Positions 8,518 through 16,963 of a stretch of DNA of 64,000 nucleotides are shown here, one piece after another (the stretch's first letter is position 1; every line of letters starts with the position of its first letter). This DNA comes from JBBQNR01 sp963774075. Lineage in GTDB: Bacteria; Actinomycetota; Thermoleophilia; Solirubrobacterales; JBBDJG01. The translations under genes were made by a program, and so were the position numbers. The stretch is taken from positions 62,001-126,000 of the forward strand of contig CAVZDP010000005.1 in NCBI GenBank assembly GCA_963774075.1, read 5' to 3'. The notes under the pieces were generated by a model that was not told where the DNA came from, ran no database searches, and saw nothing but the letters and a program-made list of their open reading frames with translations.

Positions 8518-9702
8518 ATCCTCGAGCAGGCTTTCCGCGACCAGTGGGGATATGTCCTCGCTGCACTGATCGGCTTCCTCGGCGACTTCGACCTCGCCGA
8601 GGAAGCCGTGCAGGAGGCTTTCGCGATCGCTGCAGAACGCTGGCCGCGCGACGGAACCCCCGCCGACCCCGGCGCCTGGCTGGTGACGACGGCGCGCAAC
8701 CGAGCCATCGATCGCATTCGCCGCGATCGCACGCTGGCCGCGAAGACCCGCCTGCTCCAGGTGCCCGAGGCAGCGGAGGACACAATGGACGCGACGACAT
8801 TTCCAGACGAGCGACTCGAGCTCGTCTTCACCTGCTGTCATCCGGCACTCGCCACCGACGCGCAGGTCGCTCTCACCCTGCGGACCCTTGGCGGCTTGAC
8901 CACCGGCGAGATCGCCCGCGCCTTCCTGGTCGGAGAGCCGACGATGGCCCAGCGGCTGGTGCGGGCGAAGCGCAAGATCAAGGCTGCCGGGATCCCGTTT
9001 CGGGTGCCTCCCGACCACCTGCTGTCCGAGCGGCTTGCCGCCGTGCTCGCGGTTGTCTACCTGATCTTCAACGAGGGCTACGGTGGCCGCGGCGAGCTGG
9101 CGGCCGAGGCGCTCCGGCTCGGGCGGGCGCTCGCGGAGCTGATGCCCGACGAGCCGGAGGTGCACGGTCTGCTGGCGATGATGCTGCTGCACGACGCCCG
9201 CCGCGAGGCGCGGTTTCGGGGTGGCGACCTGGTATTGCTCGCCGACCAGGACCGCTCGCTCTGGGACACAGGGCAGATCGCCGATGGACGGGCGGGGCTC
9301 GACCGGGCCCTGGCTCTGCACGGCCGCGGTCCCTACGTCGTGCAGGCGGCGATCGCGTCCCTGCATGCCGACGAGCGACGCGACTGGCCCCAGATCGCCG
9401 CCCTCTACGGTGAGCTTGCCCGCCTCACCGACTCGCCGGTCGTCGAGCTGAACCGGGCCGTCGCGGTCGCCGAGGAGAAGGGTCCCGAGGCGGGGCTCGA
9501 CATCGTCGATCGCCTCGGCCTCGAGAACTACCGCTACCTGCACTCGACGCGGGGCGAGCTGCTGCGCCGCCTCGGTCGCACAGCAGAGGCCCGCGACGCC
9601 TACCGCCGTGCGCTGGCGCTGGTCCACGACGACGCCGAGCGGCGCCTGCTCGAGCGGCGGCTGGCGGAGCTCGGCACGGCTACCGGCCCCGCCCGGCAAT
9701 GA
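8518..9702 (+). CDS. ECF42-type RNA polymerase sigma factor (start uncertain)
   Basis: An ECF sigma factor with a long C-terminal extension. Region 2 covers LGDFDLAEEAVQEAFAIA to ARNRAIDRIRR, region 4 covers TLRTLGGLTTGEIARAFLV, and the roughly 200-residue tail (HDARREARFRGGDLVLL, LNRAVAVAEE, AEARDAYRRALALV) is the TPR/SnoaL-like extension of ECF42 sigmas, which work without a classical anti-sigma factor. The homology begins right at the stop of the YCII gene, but no ATG, GTG or TTG lies in this frame close to it; the first possibility upstream is far inside the YCII gene. The start is therefore given at ATC 8518 as an approximation; GGAG lies 8 bases before it. Confidence 0.85.
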   Translation: MLEQAFRDQWGYVLAALIGFLGDFDLAEEAVQEAFAIAAERWPRDGTPADPGAWLVTTARNRAIDRIRRDRTLAAKTRLLQVPEAAEDTMDATTFPDERLELVFTCCHPALATDAQVALTLRTLGGLTTGEIARAFLVGEPTMAQRLVRAKRKIKAAGIPFRVPPDHLLSERLAAVLAVVYLIFNEGYGGRGELAAEALRLGRALAELMPDEPEVHGLLAMMLLHDARREARFRGGDLVLLADQDRSLWDTGQIADGRAGLDRALALHGRGPYVVQAAIASLHADERRDWPQIAALYGELARLTDSPVVELNRAVAVAEEKGPEAGLDIVDRLGLENYRYLHSTRGELLRRLGRTAEARDAYRRALALVHDDAERRLLERRLAELGTATGPARQ

Positions 9703-9703
9703 C

Positions 9704-10336
9704 GTGCCCGAAGAGCTCGTCAGCCAGTCGATCGAGCTGCCGAGCGGTGAGCTCCGCCTGCTGCAGCCGCAGGAGGCCGCCGCGCTGCCGGATGCGGGCG
9801 CGGTCGAATGGGCGCCTGTCGCGCCGTACTGGTCCGTCCTCTGGCGCAGCGGCGTGGCGCTCGCGCGCGAGCTCGACGGTGTGGCGCTCCGCGGGCTGCG
9901 CGTCGTCGAGCTCGGCTGCGGGCTCGCAGTACCGAGCATCGCCGCTGCGCGCGCAGGCGCCGCCGTGCTCGCCACGGACGCATGCGCCGAAGCGCTCACG
10001 CTCGCCGAGCGCAACGCGCACGCAAACGACGTGCGCATCGAAACGGCGATGGTCGACTGGGCGGAGCCCGACGAGCTCGTCAGGCGGGCGCCGTTCGACC
10101 TCGTGCTCGCCGCCGACGTCCTCTACGAGCGCGTAAGCGTCGCCCTGCTTCTGTCGCTCTTGCCGCGCCTCGCGCCTGAGACCTGGCTCGCCGATCCCGG
10201 CCGGCCCGCGGCCGGCGCTTTCGTCGAGCAGGCCCGCCGCCGCTGGCCGGTCGAGACGCGCGTCCGCGACGTCGTCCGGGTCCACCGGCTGCAGCTCGGC
10301 GACGCGGGCCGATCGCCGGCCTTCGTTCAGCGGTAG
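9704..10336 (+). CDS. SAM-dependent methyltransferase, METTL21/NNMT-like
   Basis: A 210-residue class I methyltransferase. VVELGCGLAVPSIAAARAGA is SAM motif I, LATDACAEAL motif II, and FDLVLAADVLYE the post-II acidic motif seen in family-16 (lysine or nicotinamide type) methyltransferases. The start is GTG 9704, two bases after the sigma factor stop, so it is likely co-transcribed with it. Its 3' end overlaps the convergent SDR gene by 10 bases. The methyl acceptor is unknown. Confidence 0.85.
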   Translation: MPEELVSQSIELPSGELRLLQPQEAAALPDAGAVEWAPVAPYWSVLWRSGVALARELDGVALRGLRVVELGCGLAVPSIAAARAGAAVLATDACAEALTLAERNAHANDVRIETAMVDWAEPDELVRRAPFDLVLAADVLYERVSVALLLSLLPRLAPETWLADPGRPAAGAFVEQARRRWPVETRVRDVVRVHRLQLGDAGRSPAFVQR

Positions 10337-11253
10337 CCGGTCGGGTCTGCTGGGCGGCCCGCATCCTGGACTTCGACGAGGTAGCGCCAGCAGTCGGGCT
10401 GGGAGCCGTCGAGATCGGTGAAGTCGTACTCGCGCGCGAGGCCGCCGGAAGAGAACGAACCGCCGTTGTGACGGTGGACGTGCGGGTCGGCGGCGAGGGC
10501 GGCGACCGCGCGGCCTACGAATCGCGGGCTTTCGGAGATCGCGGTGAAGTGCGGGTTCTTGGCCACCGCGTCGCGCCAGTTCGCTTCGGTGACCCCATAG
10601 TTGTCGAGCATCATCTCCGACCGCATCCAGCCCGGCGTCAGCGCCACGGCGGTGCAGCCGTGCGGCGCGAGCTCCTTGCTCTGAGCGAACGCGAGCCGGA
10701 TGACCGCCGTCTTGGCCAGGTCATAGAACGCCGAGAGACGGTAGCGCCCTGCGTTGTACTCCAGCGTGCCGTCGGTCATCTCGACGACCAGGCCACCCGG
10801 CCGGCGGATGAGCAAAGCCAGCGCGAAGTGGCTGGTGATCAGGTGAGTGTCGATCGCCAGGCGCAGCATCCGCAGCCCGCCGTCGAGGTCGTGCTCCCAC
10901 ACCGGCGTGTTCCACTCGGCCAGCAGCTCGCCACCCCAGATGTCGTTGACCAACAGATCCAGGCGGCCCCGCTCGGCGTCGATGCGCTGGACGAGCGCCT
11001 CGACCTGCGCCGGATGCAGGTGGTCGACCTCGACTGCGATCCCCTCGCCGCCGGCGGCATCGACGAGCTCGGCGGTCTCCTCGATCGTCTCCGGTCGGTC
11101 GTACTCCGAACGCCGCTCCCTGGTCGTGCGACCGGTGCAATAAACCGTCGCGCCCGCCTCCCCCAGCGCGACTGCCGTGCCACGGCCAGCGCCGCGGGTC
11201 GCCCCCGCTACGAGAGCCATTTTCCCCGTCAGCGGACCGGACACCGCACGCAC
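10327..11253 (-). CDS. SDR-family oxidoreductase
   Basis: A 308-residue short-chain dehydrogenase. The NAD(P)-binding motif is GATRGAGRG near the N-terminus, followed by CTGRTTRE (suggesting NADPH through the arginine) and LLVNDIWGG in place of the usual NNAG. The active site would be Y in SAFYDLAKTAV with the lysine four residues later. The family includes the glucose/ribitol-dehydrogenase-like proteins common in actinobacteria. The start is GTG 11253. The substrate is unknown. Confidence 0.85.
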   Translation of the reverse strand: MRAVSGPLTGKMALVAGATRGAGRGTAVALGEAGATVYCTGRTTRERRSEYDRPETIEETAELVDAAGGEGIAVEVDHLHPAQVEALVQRIDAERGRLDLLVNDIWGGELLAEWNTPVWEHDLDGGLRMLRLAIDTHLITSHFALALLIRRPGGLVVEMTDGTLEYNAGRYRLSAFYDLAKTAVIRLAFAQSKELAPHGCTAVALTPGWMRSEMMLDNYGVTEANWRDAVAKNPHFTAISESPRFVGRAVAALAADPHVHRHNGGSFSSGGLAREYDFTDLDGSQPDCWRYLVEVQDAGRPADPTGYR

Positions 11254-11280
11254 CCTAACGCCAGCCTCTGAAAGCCGGAG

Positions 11281-12015
11281 CTATTGGTCTCCGAATATCT
11301 CCCTGAGAACGTCGTTCAATTCGAGCAGCGCACGTTCTCCGTCTCCCGCGAAACTCGAGCCGTGCATGACGGCCAGCGTCTTTGGCTTGAGCTCGGCGAG
11401 CCGCCGCATGGCGCGGTCGGTCCGCCCCGAGTAAGGCACGTAGTCGGCGAGGATTCCGGCCTCGTACTCGCGAAGCGATGCACGGGCGCGCTCTATTACG
11501 TCTGACTCCGTCAAGGGCTCACATTCGCCGTTTTGGTGGAACAGGTCCGAGCAAAGCAGCGTTTGATCGGTCTCCTCGAAAAGCAGGCCCGCATCCCAGC
11601 CATGCGGGATCTGGGCAGTGCGACAGAAGCGGAAGCGGTACTTGCCGGTATTCAGGATCTCGCCGTCTTCCATCCCCCGTGCCTCGCGCACTGAGCTGGT
11701 GAAGTCGCGGTTCACGAGGGCTCCGACCTGGCTGCAGACCGGCACGGCGGCGGGCGCCGCCTGGAGCCACTCAGGAAGAGCGCCGCACTCGTCCGACTCC
11801 GTGTGGCTGAAGCTGATCCAGCGGATCTGCGATGGGTCGAGCACGGTCGCCACTGCCTCTCGGACCAGCGGAAACATGTCCTTCAAGCCGGTGTGGAAGA
11901 GCAGCGGCTCCTCGTCCTTGACCAGGAAGTGGTTGAACTGCAGGTTGATCTCAGGAACGAACACCGAGATGCGGTAGATATCGGTTGCGACCTCACTGAC
12001 GACCGGCTCGGGCAT
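11281..12015 (-). CDS. ODP-family metallo-beta-lactamase-fold protein (flavodiiron-like diiron domain)
   Basis: A 244-residue stand-alone oxygen-binding diiron (ODP) domain of the MBL fold, the core of flavodiiron proteins, without the flavodoxin module. Likely iron ligands are SHTESDE (H-x-E-x-D), IPHGWDAG, LLCSDLF and VMHGSSF; the second histidine of the classical H-x-E-x-D-H is replaced by glutamate. The family reduces O2 or NO or serves as a sensor. AGGAGGAGG lies 3 bases before the ATG. Function inferred from the fold only. Confidence 0.8.
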   Translation of the reverse strand: MPEPVVSEVATDIYRISVFVPEINLQFNHFLVKDEEPLLFHTGLKDMFPLVREAVATVLDPSQIRWISFSHTESDECGALPEWLQAAPAAVPVCSQVGALVNRDFTSSVREARGMEDGEILNTGKYRFRFCRTAQIPHGWDAGLLFEETDQTLLCSDLFHQNGECEPLTESDVIERARASLREYEAGILADYVPYSGRTDRAMRRLAELKPKTLAVMHGSSFAGDGERALLELNDVLREIFGDQ

Positions 12016-12086
12016 CGACCTCCTCCTATCCTCGGGACTTCGGGACGGCCTGAAGCTATGTCATCGCACGCGCCATCGCAAGCGCG

Positions 12087-12665
12087 CTATGGCGCAGCCT
12101 TACTTATGGAGTCGCCTGTTCGCACCGTTCCGGCGCTCACGACCCGGGCATAGATGCCGCGCAGGTTCAGCTCTCGACCGACCGGCGAATTGACGAAGCG
12201 CATCGCATCGACACCGAACCGTCGGACGAACTTGCCGCAGCCCGTGTGCGGCTTCTCGGTGATCTCGATCGCCGCGGTTCCCACTCGGAGCAGAGTCCCC
12301 GGCGGCAGGTTGTCGGCGCTCAGGTCGAGATCGACATAGAGCTGATCGCCAGCGAGCGGCCACCGCTCGCGGGTGCGCGCGATGAGTCCGATCGCGCGCG
12401 CGCTCACCATCGTGAGCTGCATGTCAGGGTGCGCGGACCCATCCTCGGTCGCGCGGCTGCCTCGCTCGAGCCAGCAGTCGCCGACCAGTCCGGCGACTGG
12501 ATCGAGCTGAGCCTCCGCCACCACCTCTCGCTTCTCCGGAGCGGACCGGCGGACGATCAGCTCGACCGTCCCGGCCACCTGAGGCGCGCGGCGGATCTCC
12601 GCGAGCCCGTCCTCGAGCGCTGCGAGTCCAGCTACAACGACGTCGTGTCTTCCCTCAGCGTTCAT
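12087..12665 (-). CDS. MOSC domain-containing protein
   Basis: A 192-residue MOSC-domain protein. GLVGDCWLERG, MQLTMVSARAIGLIA, LYVDLDLSADNLPPG and EITEKPHTGCGKFVRRFG are characteristic; the cysteine in HTGCGKF is the conserved one that in the MOSC family is linked with sulfur transfer on molybdenum cofactor. It is the second gene after the ABC-F ATPase, 6 bases downstream of its stop. It could serve the sulfite-oxidase-like molybdoenzyme at 3.6-4.2 kb, though this is only inference. Confidence 0.85.
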   Translation of the reverse strand: MNAEGRHDVVVAGLAALEDGLAEIRRAPQVAGTVELIVRRSAPEKREVVAEAQLDPVAGLVGDCWLERGSRATEDGSAHPDMQLTMVSARAIGLIARTRERWPLAGDQLYVDLDLSADNLPPGTLLRVGTAAIEITEKPHTGCGKFVRRFGVDAMRFVNSPVGRELNLRGIYARVVSAGTVRTGDSISKAAP

Positions 12666-12671
12666 CGGAGG

Positions 12672-14555
12672 TCAGCCGCTCAGGGCCACAAGCTCCTCGT
12701 AGAGCTGCTCGATCCTCTTTTTTGCTTCCTCGTGCCGGGCGATCGATTCGGCCGAGCGCTCGGGCGTCGTCCAACAGGCGGGATCGGCGAGCTCGTCCTC
12801 GACGCCCGTGAGCGCCGCCTCCGCCTCTTCGACTGCGCGCTCGAGCACCGCGATGCGTCGCTTCGTGTTCTTCGAAACGGCCGGCCTGGCCTCCTGGCCC
12901 GCGCGGCGGCGGCCGCTGCGCCGGCCGGGGGCCGCTCGGGCCCTCGACTCCGCGGCTGACCGACTCTCGTCACGCACGCGCACGTAGTCGGCCCAGCCTC
13001 CGGGATACGAGTGCAGCCGGCCATCCTCGATGGCGATCGTGCGCGCCCCGACGGCGTCGAGCAGGGCCCGGTCGTGGGACACGAGCAGAACCGCGCCGTC
13101 GAATGCGCGCAGTGCATCCTCCAGCGCCTCCCGGCTCTCGAGGTCCAGGTGGTTGGTGGGCTCGTCGAGGATCAGGACGTTCGCGCTCGAGGCGACGAGC
13201 GTCGCCAGCGAGAGCCGCCTCAGCTCTCCGCCCGAGAGGACCGACACCTCCTTCTCTGCCTCCGCGCCCGAGAACAGGAACCGTCCCAGAAGCGCGCGGG
13301 CCTTGTTCGGGGCCAGCCCGGTCCCACGTTGAGCGGCCTCGAGCACCGTGCCCTCGCCGCGGATCTCCTCGGCGTGCTGGGACAGGAAGCCGAGCTCGAC
13401 GTTGTGGCCGCGTCGCAGCTTGCCGTCGCCCAATGGGAGCCGGCCGGCAAGCGTCTCGATCAGGGTGGTCTTGCCGGCGCCGTTCGGGCCGACCAGGGTC
13501 ACGTGCTCGCCCCGCTCCAACCACAGCTCGGCACCTTCGAGCAGCTTGCGCTCGCCCGCCGCGATCGTCGCGCCCTCGAGCTCCAGAGCGACGCGCCCAC
13601 TGCGCGTGGCCTCCTTGAACTCGAACCCCGGCGCACCGCCCGGGCGGCGGTCACGCTCCAGATGGTCGATCTTCTCCAGCTTCTTCACGCGGGCCTGGGC
13701 CTGGCGGGCGCGTGTTCCCGCACGGAAGCGCGACACGAACCGTTCGAGGCGCTCGATTTCCGCCTGCTGGCGGTCGACGGCCCGTTGCAGTGCCAACTCG
13801 CGTGCCGCCTTCTCCTTGCGCCAGGCGTGCCACGGGCCTGCGAAGAAGCGCGACCGCCCCGCCTCCAACTCGAGGACCGCGGTGCCGACCGCCTCCAGGA
13901 ACCAGCGGTCGTGCGCGACGAGCACGATCGCCGCGTCCGCGGTGTTGAGCTGCTCCTCCAGCCATTCGAGCGACGCGACGTCGAGGTGGTTGGTGGGCTC
14001 ATCGAGCAGCAGCAGGTCCGGACCTCCGGCGAGAGTGCGCGCGAGAGCGCCGCGCGTCAGCTCGCCTCCCGAGAAGGTGCGTAGTGGCCGGGCCAGGTCT
14101 CCGTCCGTGAAGCCGAGCCCCCGCACCACTGCAGTTGCACGGCGCCGCCAGTCATAGCCGCCGGCGTGCTCGAGCCGAGCCTGCGCGGCCGCATAATCGT
14201 CGAGCGTCGCCTGTCCTGAAGACCCCGACGCCATCTCCTGCTCCAGCTGTGCGAGCCGGCTCTCGAGCTCGATCAGGTCGGCGCAGCCGGACAGCACATA
14301 CTCGCGCAGGCTCAGGTCCTGCTCCCGCGGTGGGCGCTGGTCGTGGAGAGCAACTCTGGCGCCCTTCTCGAGCGACAGCTCGCCCCCGTCGATGGGCGTC
14401 TCACCGGCGAGCATGCGGAGCAGTGTCGTCTTGCCCGAGCCGTTGCGTCCCGACAGCGCAAGGCGCTCTCCTCGCTCGACCTTGAACGAGACGCCCCGCA
14501 GCAGGGGACTGCCCGCCACGTCCTTCCCCAGTCCGGATGCGATCACGACCGCCAC
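12672..14555 (-). CDS. ABC-F family ATP-binding protein
   Basis: A 627-residue ABC-F ATPase with two nucleotide-binding domains and no membrane segments. The first Walker A is GRNGSGKTT, with signature FSGGELTRGALA and LLLDEPTNHLD; the second Walker A is GPNGAGKTT, with LSGGELRRLSLA and LILDEPTNHLD. A charged linker lies between them (about residues 240-330), and a C-terminal coiled coil extends from about residue 540. ABC-F proteins act on the ribosome in translation or antibiotic protection. Start GTG 14555. Likely operon with the MOSC gene. Confidence 0.92.
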   Translation of the reverse strand: MAVVIASGLGKDVAGSPLLRGVSFKVERGERLALSGRNGSGKTTLLRMLAGETPIDGGELSLEKGARVALHDQRPPREQDLSLREYVLSGCADLIELESRLAQLEQEMASGSSGQATLDDYAAAQARLEHAGGYDWRRRATAVVRGLGFTDGDLARPLRTFSGGELTRGALARTLAGGPDLLLLDEPTNHLDVASLEWLEEQLNTADAAIVLVAHDRWFLEAVGTAVLELEAGRSRFFAGPWHAWRKEKAARELALQRAVDRQQAEIERLERFVSRFRAGTRARQAQARVKKLEKIDHLERDRRPGGAPGFEFKEATRSGRVALELEGATIAAGERKLLEGAELWLERGEHVTLVGPNGAGKTTLIETLAGRLPLGDGKLRRGHNVELGFLSQHAEEIRGEGTVLEAAQRGTGLAPNKARALLGRFLFSGAEAEKEVSVLSGGELRRLSLATLVASSANVLILDEPTNHLDLESREALEDALRAFDGAVLLVSHDRALLDAVGARTIAIEDGRLHSYPGGWADYVRVRDESRSAAESRARAAPGRRSGRRRAGQEARPAVSKNTKRRIAVLERAVEEAEAALTGVEDELADPACWTTPERSAESIARHEEAKKRIEQLYEELVALSG

Positions 14556-14629
14556 AGAACGGGATGGTAGGGCGGTATCCCTTACGGCAACGCGAGATAC
14601 TGCGCGTCAGCCCGGACTGAGCTCAGGGC

Positions 14630-14728
14630 GTGTCTGAGCCGAACGTCGAGCTCCATCGCCGTGCCTTAGAGGCGTTCAACACCCGCGACGTGGAGGCGTT
14701 CATCGCCTTCTGCGATCCGGCACGTTGA
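14630..14728 (+). pseudogene. N-terminal remnant of a SnoaL-like gene
   Basis: A 32-codon open frame starting with GTG reads VSEPNVELHRRALEAFNTRD and continues to FIAFCDPAR before a TGA. This is the N-terminal helix pair of the SnoaL/NTF2-like family found many times in this window (compare MSQENVELVRRAYEAFN), cut off where the first beta strand should begin. The rest of the domain is absent. Confidence 0.6.
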
Positions 14729-14753
14729 CCTCGACGGCCGCTGCAGAAGCTGA

Positions 14754-15173
14754 CTAGGAGTGCCGGGTACTGCGAGCGAGGTCGAGGTCGGCAAGAGCGT
14801 TCTCGCGGTCCCAGTAACTAACGATCCGTGTCACCTTCCCGTCCCGGACGTGGAACAGGAGCGCTGCCTTCGCCCGCGCCTGCCCGAGCTCCAGTCCGCT
14901 CTTCTTGCCGCGCGCGCTGTAGTTGGTGAGCGCTAGGAGACGCTCGTCGTCCAGCTCGAGGTACTGGTCCACGTTCACGCGGAAGTCCTTCCAGGCACTC
15001 AGGAAGTCGCGCATGCCCTCTGCCATGCCCGCCCGCCCCGTCCAGCTTCCGGGTGAAGGCCCGCCGACGTTCACGTACTCGATATCGGGGTGCGCCCACT
15101 CGGCCGAGCTGAAGTCGCCCCGTTCCCAGGCCGCGTGAATCGATCGCACCAAGTCCAGGTTCGACGGCACCAC
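14754..15173 (-). CDS. SnoaL/NTF2-like protein
   Basis: About 139 residues, a complete alpha+beta-barrel SnoaL-like domain: NLDLVRSIHAAWERGDFS, AHPDIEYVNVGGPSPGSWTG, LLALTNYSARGKKSGLEL and DGKVTRIVSYWDRENALADL. This family includes small enzymes and binding proteins; no catalytic residues identify this one. The start is placed at a GTG pair (15173 or 15170); upstream in-frame sequence lacks homology. Divergent from the broken SnoaL gene at 15254. Confidence 0.7.
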   Translation of the reverse strand: MVPSNLDLVRSIHAAWERGDFSSAEWAHPDIEYVNVGGPSPGSWTGRAGMAEGMRDFLSAWKDFRVNVDQYLELDDERLLALTNYSARGKKSGLELGQARAKAALLFHVRDGKVTRIVSYWDRENALADLDLARSTRHS

Positions 15174-15253
15174 GAGCGAAGTATCGCGTTTCCCTGGCGC
15201 TGCTGCATCTCCGCGCCAAGCGCCAGTCGAGATCGCGAGATACTGCACGGGCG

Positions 15254-15646
15254 ATGTCGCAGGAGAACGTTCGGCTGGCTCACGAAGTGATAGACGCGGT
15301 CGAGCGACGCGACCTGTCGAGCCTTATCGACCTGACTGACTCTTAAGTCGACTGGCACTCCGCTTTCGCGATGGGCGGTCGTTACCGAGGCCACGCAGGG
15401 ATGCGGAAATACATCGAGGACATGAACGATGCGTGGGAAGTCGTTCGCCTCGACGTTGACCACGAACTCGGGGTCGGTGACATCGTCCTGTTCGTGGGGC
15501 GCATCCAGTATCGCGGCAAGGAGAGCGGGGTCGAAGCCGAGTCGCGCTCCGGGTACGTCCTCACCTTCCGCGAAGGCCGCGTAATCCGCTTTCGGCCGTT
15601 CCGCGACCCTGAAAAAGCCCTGGAAGCCGTGGGCCTGTCGGAGTAA
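15254..15646 (+). pseudogene. SnoaL-like gene with an in-frame nonsense codon
   Basis: From ATG 15254 (MSQENVRLAHEVIDAVERRD) the frame runs to TAA at 15344-15346, then continues in the same frame as VDWHSAFAMGGRYRGHAG to a normal family C-terminus (PFRDPEKALEAVGLSE). Relatives read TDPEVDWHS here, so GAA to TAA is the simplest explanation. Removing the stop gives a protein of about 130 residues with a slightly shortened loop. An internal ATG at 15371 could yield only the second half. Confidence 0.8.
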
Positions 15647-15673
15647 CGAGTTGCTGTTCTTCTCCTACTGAGG

Positions 15674-15927
15674 ATGACCGAGACGATTACGCTCGAGCCC
15701 GTCGACGCGATCACGGTGACGACGCTCGTGGATAAACGTGACCGACTCGTCGTCCTGACCGGCTGCGGCCACTCCGGCATCATCAACATTTCGCACTACC
15801 GGACTTCCTCGTGCCCACGCATTGCACCGGCTGGCGGGCCACCCACGCGCTCGCCGCACGGTTCCCCGAGGCGTTCATCCAGAACTGCGTCGGCACGCGC
15901 TTTGAGTTCGCCGCCACCGACGGCTGA
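15674..15927 (+). pseudogene. Gutted metallo-beta-lactamase-family gene (three fused fragments)
   Basis: Three separate pieces of one MBL-fold protein are joined. TITLEPVDAITVTTLVD is an N-terminal strand; it is followed directly by LVVLTGCGHSGIIN, a metal-site segment from the middle of the family, and then, in a different frame from 15799, FLVPTHCTGWRATHALA to CVGTRFEFAATDG and a stop. A complete relative (RibF-aminobenzene phosphate synthase-like MBL family) is about 280 residues; here fewer than 90 remain. Two internal deletions, the second with a frame change, explain the structure. Confidence 0.75.
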
Positions 15928-15964
15928 GCGTCGGTTGATGGACGTTCACCCGATTACGGCGCGT

Positions 15965-16510
15965 TCAATGCGTGCCCGAACGGGCGCGAGCCACGGTCCG
16001 CCCTTTCGTAACGAGGTTGAAAGCGCCAGTCATCAGCCGGTCGCCGAGTGAGCCCTCGGAAGGCAGCATCCCGATCTGCCGCGCGAACGCGAGTTGGTCG
16101 TAGTAGATGTTGTTCCCAGCGACCCGGCCATCCTTGAACTGGATCAGGTCCATGCCGCGCAAATCGACCGGGCGTCCGGTCGGTTCGATTCCCATGTACG
16201 GCGCCCCCGAAAATGTGCCGGTGACGCGCCAGCGAACGGTCACACGCTCGTGTCCCGGTTCACCCGCGATGACGACGTCCTCCACCTCCATGCGGAGGTC
16301 GGGCATCGCGTCGAAGAAACTACGGAACCAGGCGACCACGTCTTCGCGAGTGTTCATCTCGAGGTCCTGGGCGAAAACTCGGTAGTGCGGCCGGTCGATC
16401 CAAGTAGCCTCTGGATCGGCGAAGAAAACCTCCCGGTCGTTGAAGCGCGCGAACAGAGCGCGCACCAAGGCCTGGTCGACGACGCTCGTCGCAGTATCTG
16501 TCTCGGCCAT
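15965..16510 (-). CDS. SnoaL-like ester cyclase family protein
   Basis: A 181-residue SnoaL-like polyketide-cyclase-type domain, larger than its neighbours. ALVRALFARFNDREVFF, NTREDVVAWFRSFFDAMPD, VTVRWRVTGTFSG, PTGRPVDLRGMDLIQFKDG and GNNIYYDQLAFARQIG follow the ester-cyclase pattern. AAGGAG lies 9 bases before ATG 16510. No polyketide genes are nearby, so the activity is unknown. Confidence 0.8.
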   Translation of the reverse strand: MAETDTATSVVDQALVRALFARFNDREVFFADPEATWIDRPHYRVFAQDLEMNTREDVVAWFRSFFDAMPDLRMEVEDVVIAGEPGHERVTVRWRVTGTFSGAPYMGIEPTGRPVDLRGMDLIQFKDGRVAGNNIYYDQLAFARQIGMLPSEGSLGDRLMTGAFNLVTKGRTVARARSGTH

Positions 16511-16608
16511 GTTGATCTCGCTCCTTCCTCGTGGGATGCGCGGCAATCGTACTCTCCACCTGTTCTCGCCATTGCCCTCGGTCCTTGTCGGCTGCCGATG
16601 AGGTTGGA

Positions 16609-16920
16609 TCAGGAGGAATCTGTGTGAGCGGCTTGCTCCGACAACCCCAGGTCTTCGAGTGCGTCCTGCCGCTCTTGGTACATCGTGACCCGCTCGATTA
16701 CTCCGTTGCGGCTTGTCCACACAAAGGTGCCACGAACAACTACCTCGATCCCGCCACGCCCCTTCAGGTGCTGGGTCGAGGGCACGCCGCGCCAAGGACC
16801 GACTGCCCGCGAGAAGTCCATCTCGAAGCCAGGAGCCGCAGCTTGGAGCAGGGCGTCCCAGTCCTCGCGGTTGATCGCGTCATATGCGGCCCTGACGATC
16901 TCCACGTTCTCCTGCGACAT
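16609..16920 (-). CDS. SnoaL-like protein, internally shortened
   Basis: A 103-residue member of the SnoaL-like set. The N-terminus MSQENVEIVRAAYDAINRED and the C-terminus QERQDALEDLGLSEQ are standard, but about 40 residues of the central barrel (the region that normally holds the DKVVVF strand) are missing, with PSTQHLKGRGGIEVVVRGTF joining the halves. The frame is kept, so a protein may be made, but the fold is probably incomplete. Start ATG 16920. Confidence 0.65.
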   Translation of the reverse strand: MSQENVEIVRAAYDAINREDWDALLQAAAPGFEMDFSRAVGPWRGVPSTQHLKGRGGIEVVVRGTFVWTSRNGVIERVTMYQERQDALEDLGLSEQAAHTDSS

Positions 16921-16963
16921 CGCCCGCGCAGTATGCCGCAGGAAGGAGCTACAGAGATGACCA

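Noticed and set aside
7298..8800. Long form of the coiled-coil gene reaching to 8800
   Set aside because: The extra N-terminal 240 codons lie antisense to the YCII and sigma genes and have shadow-like composition.
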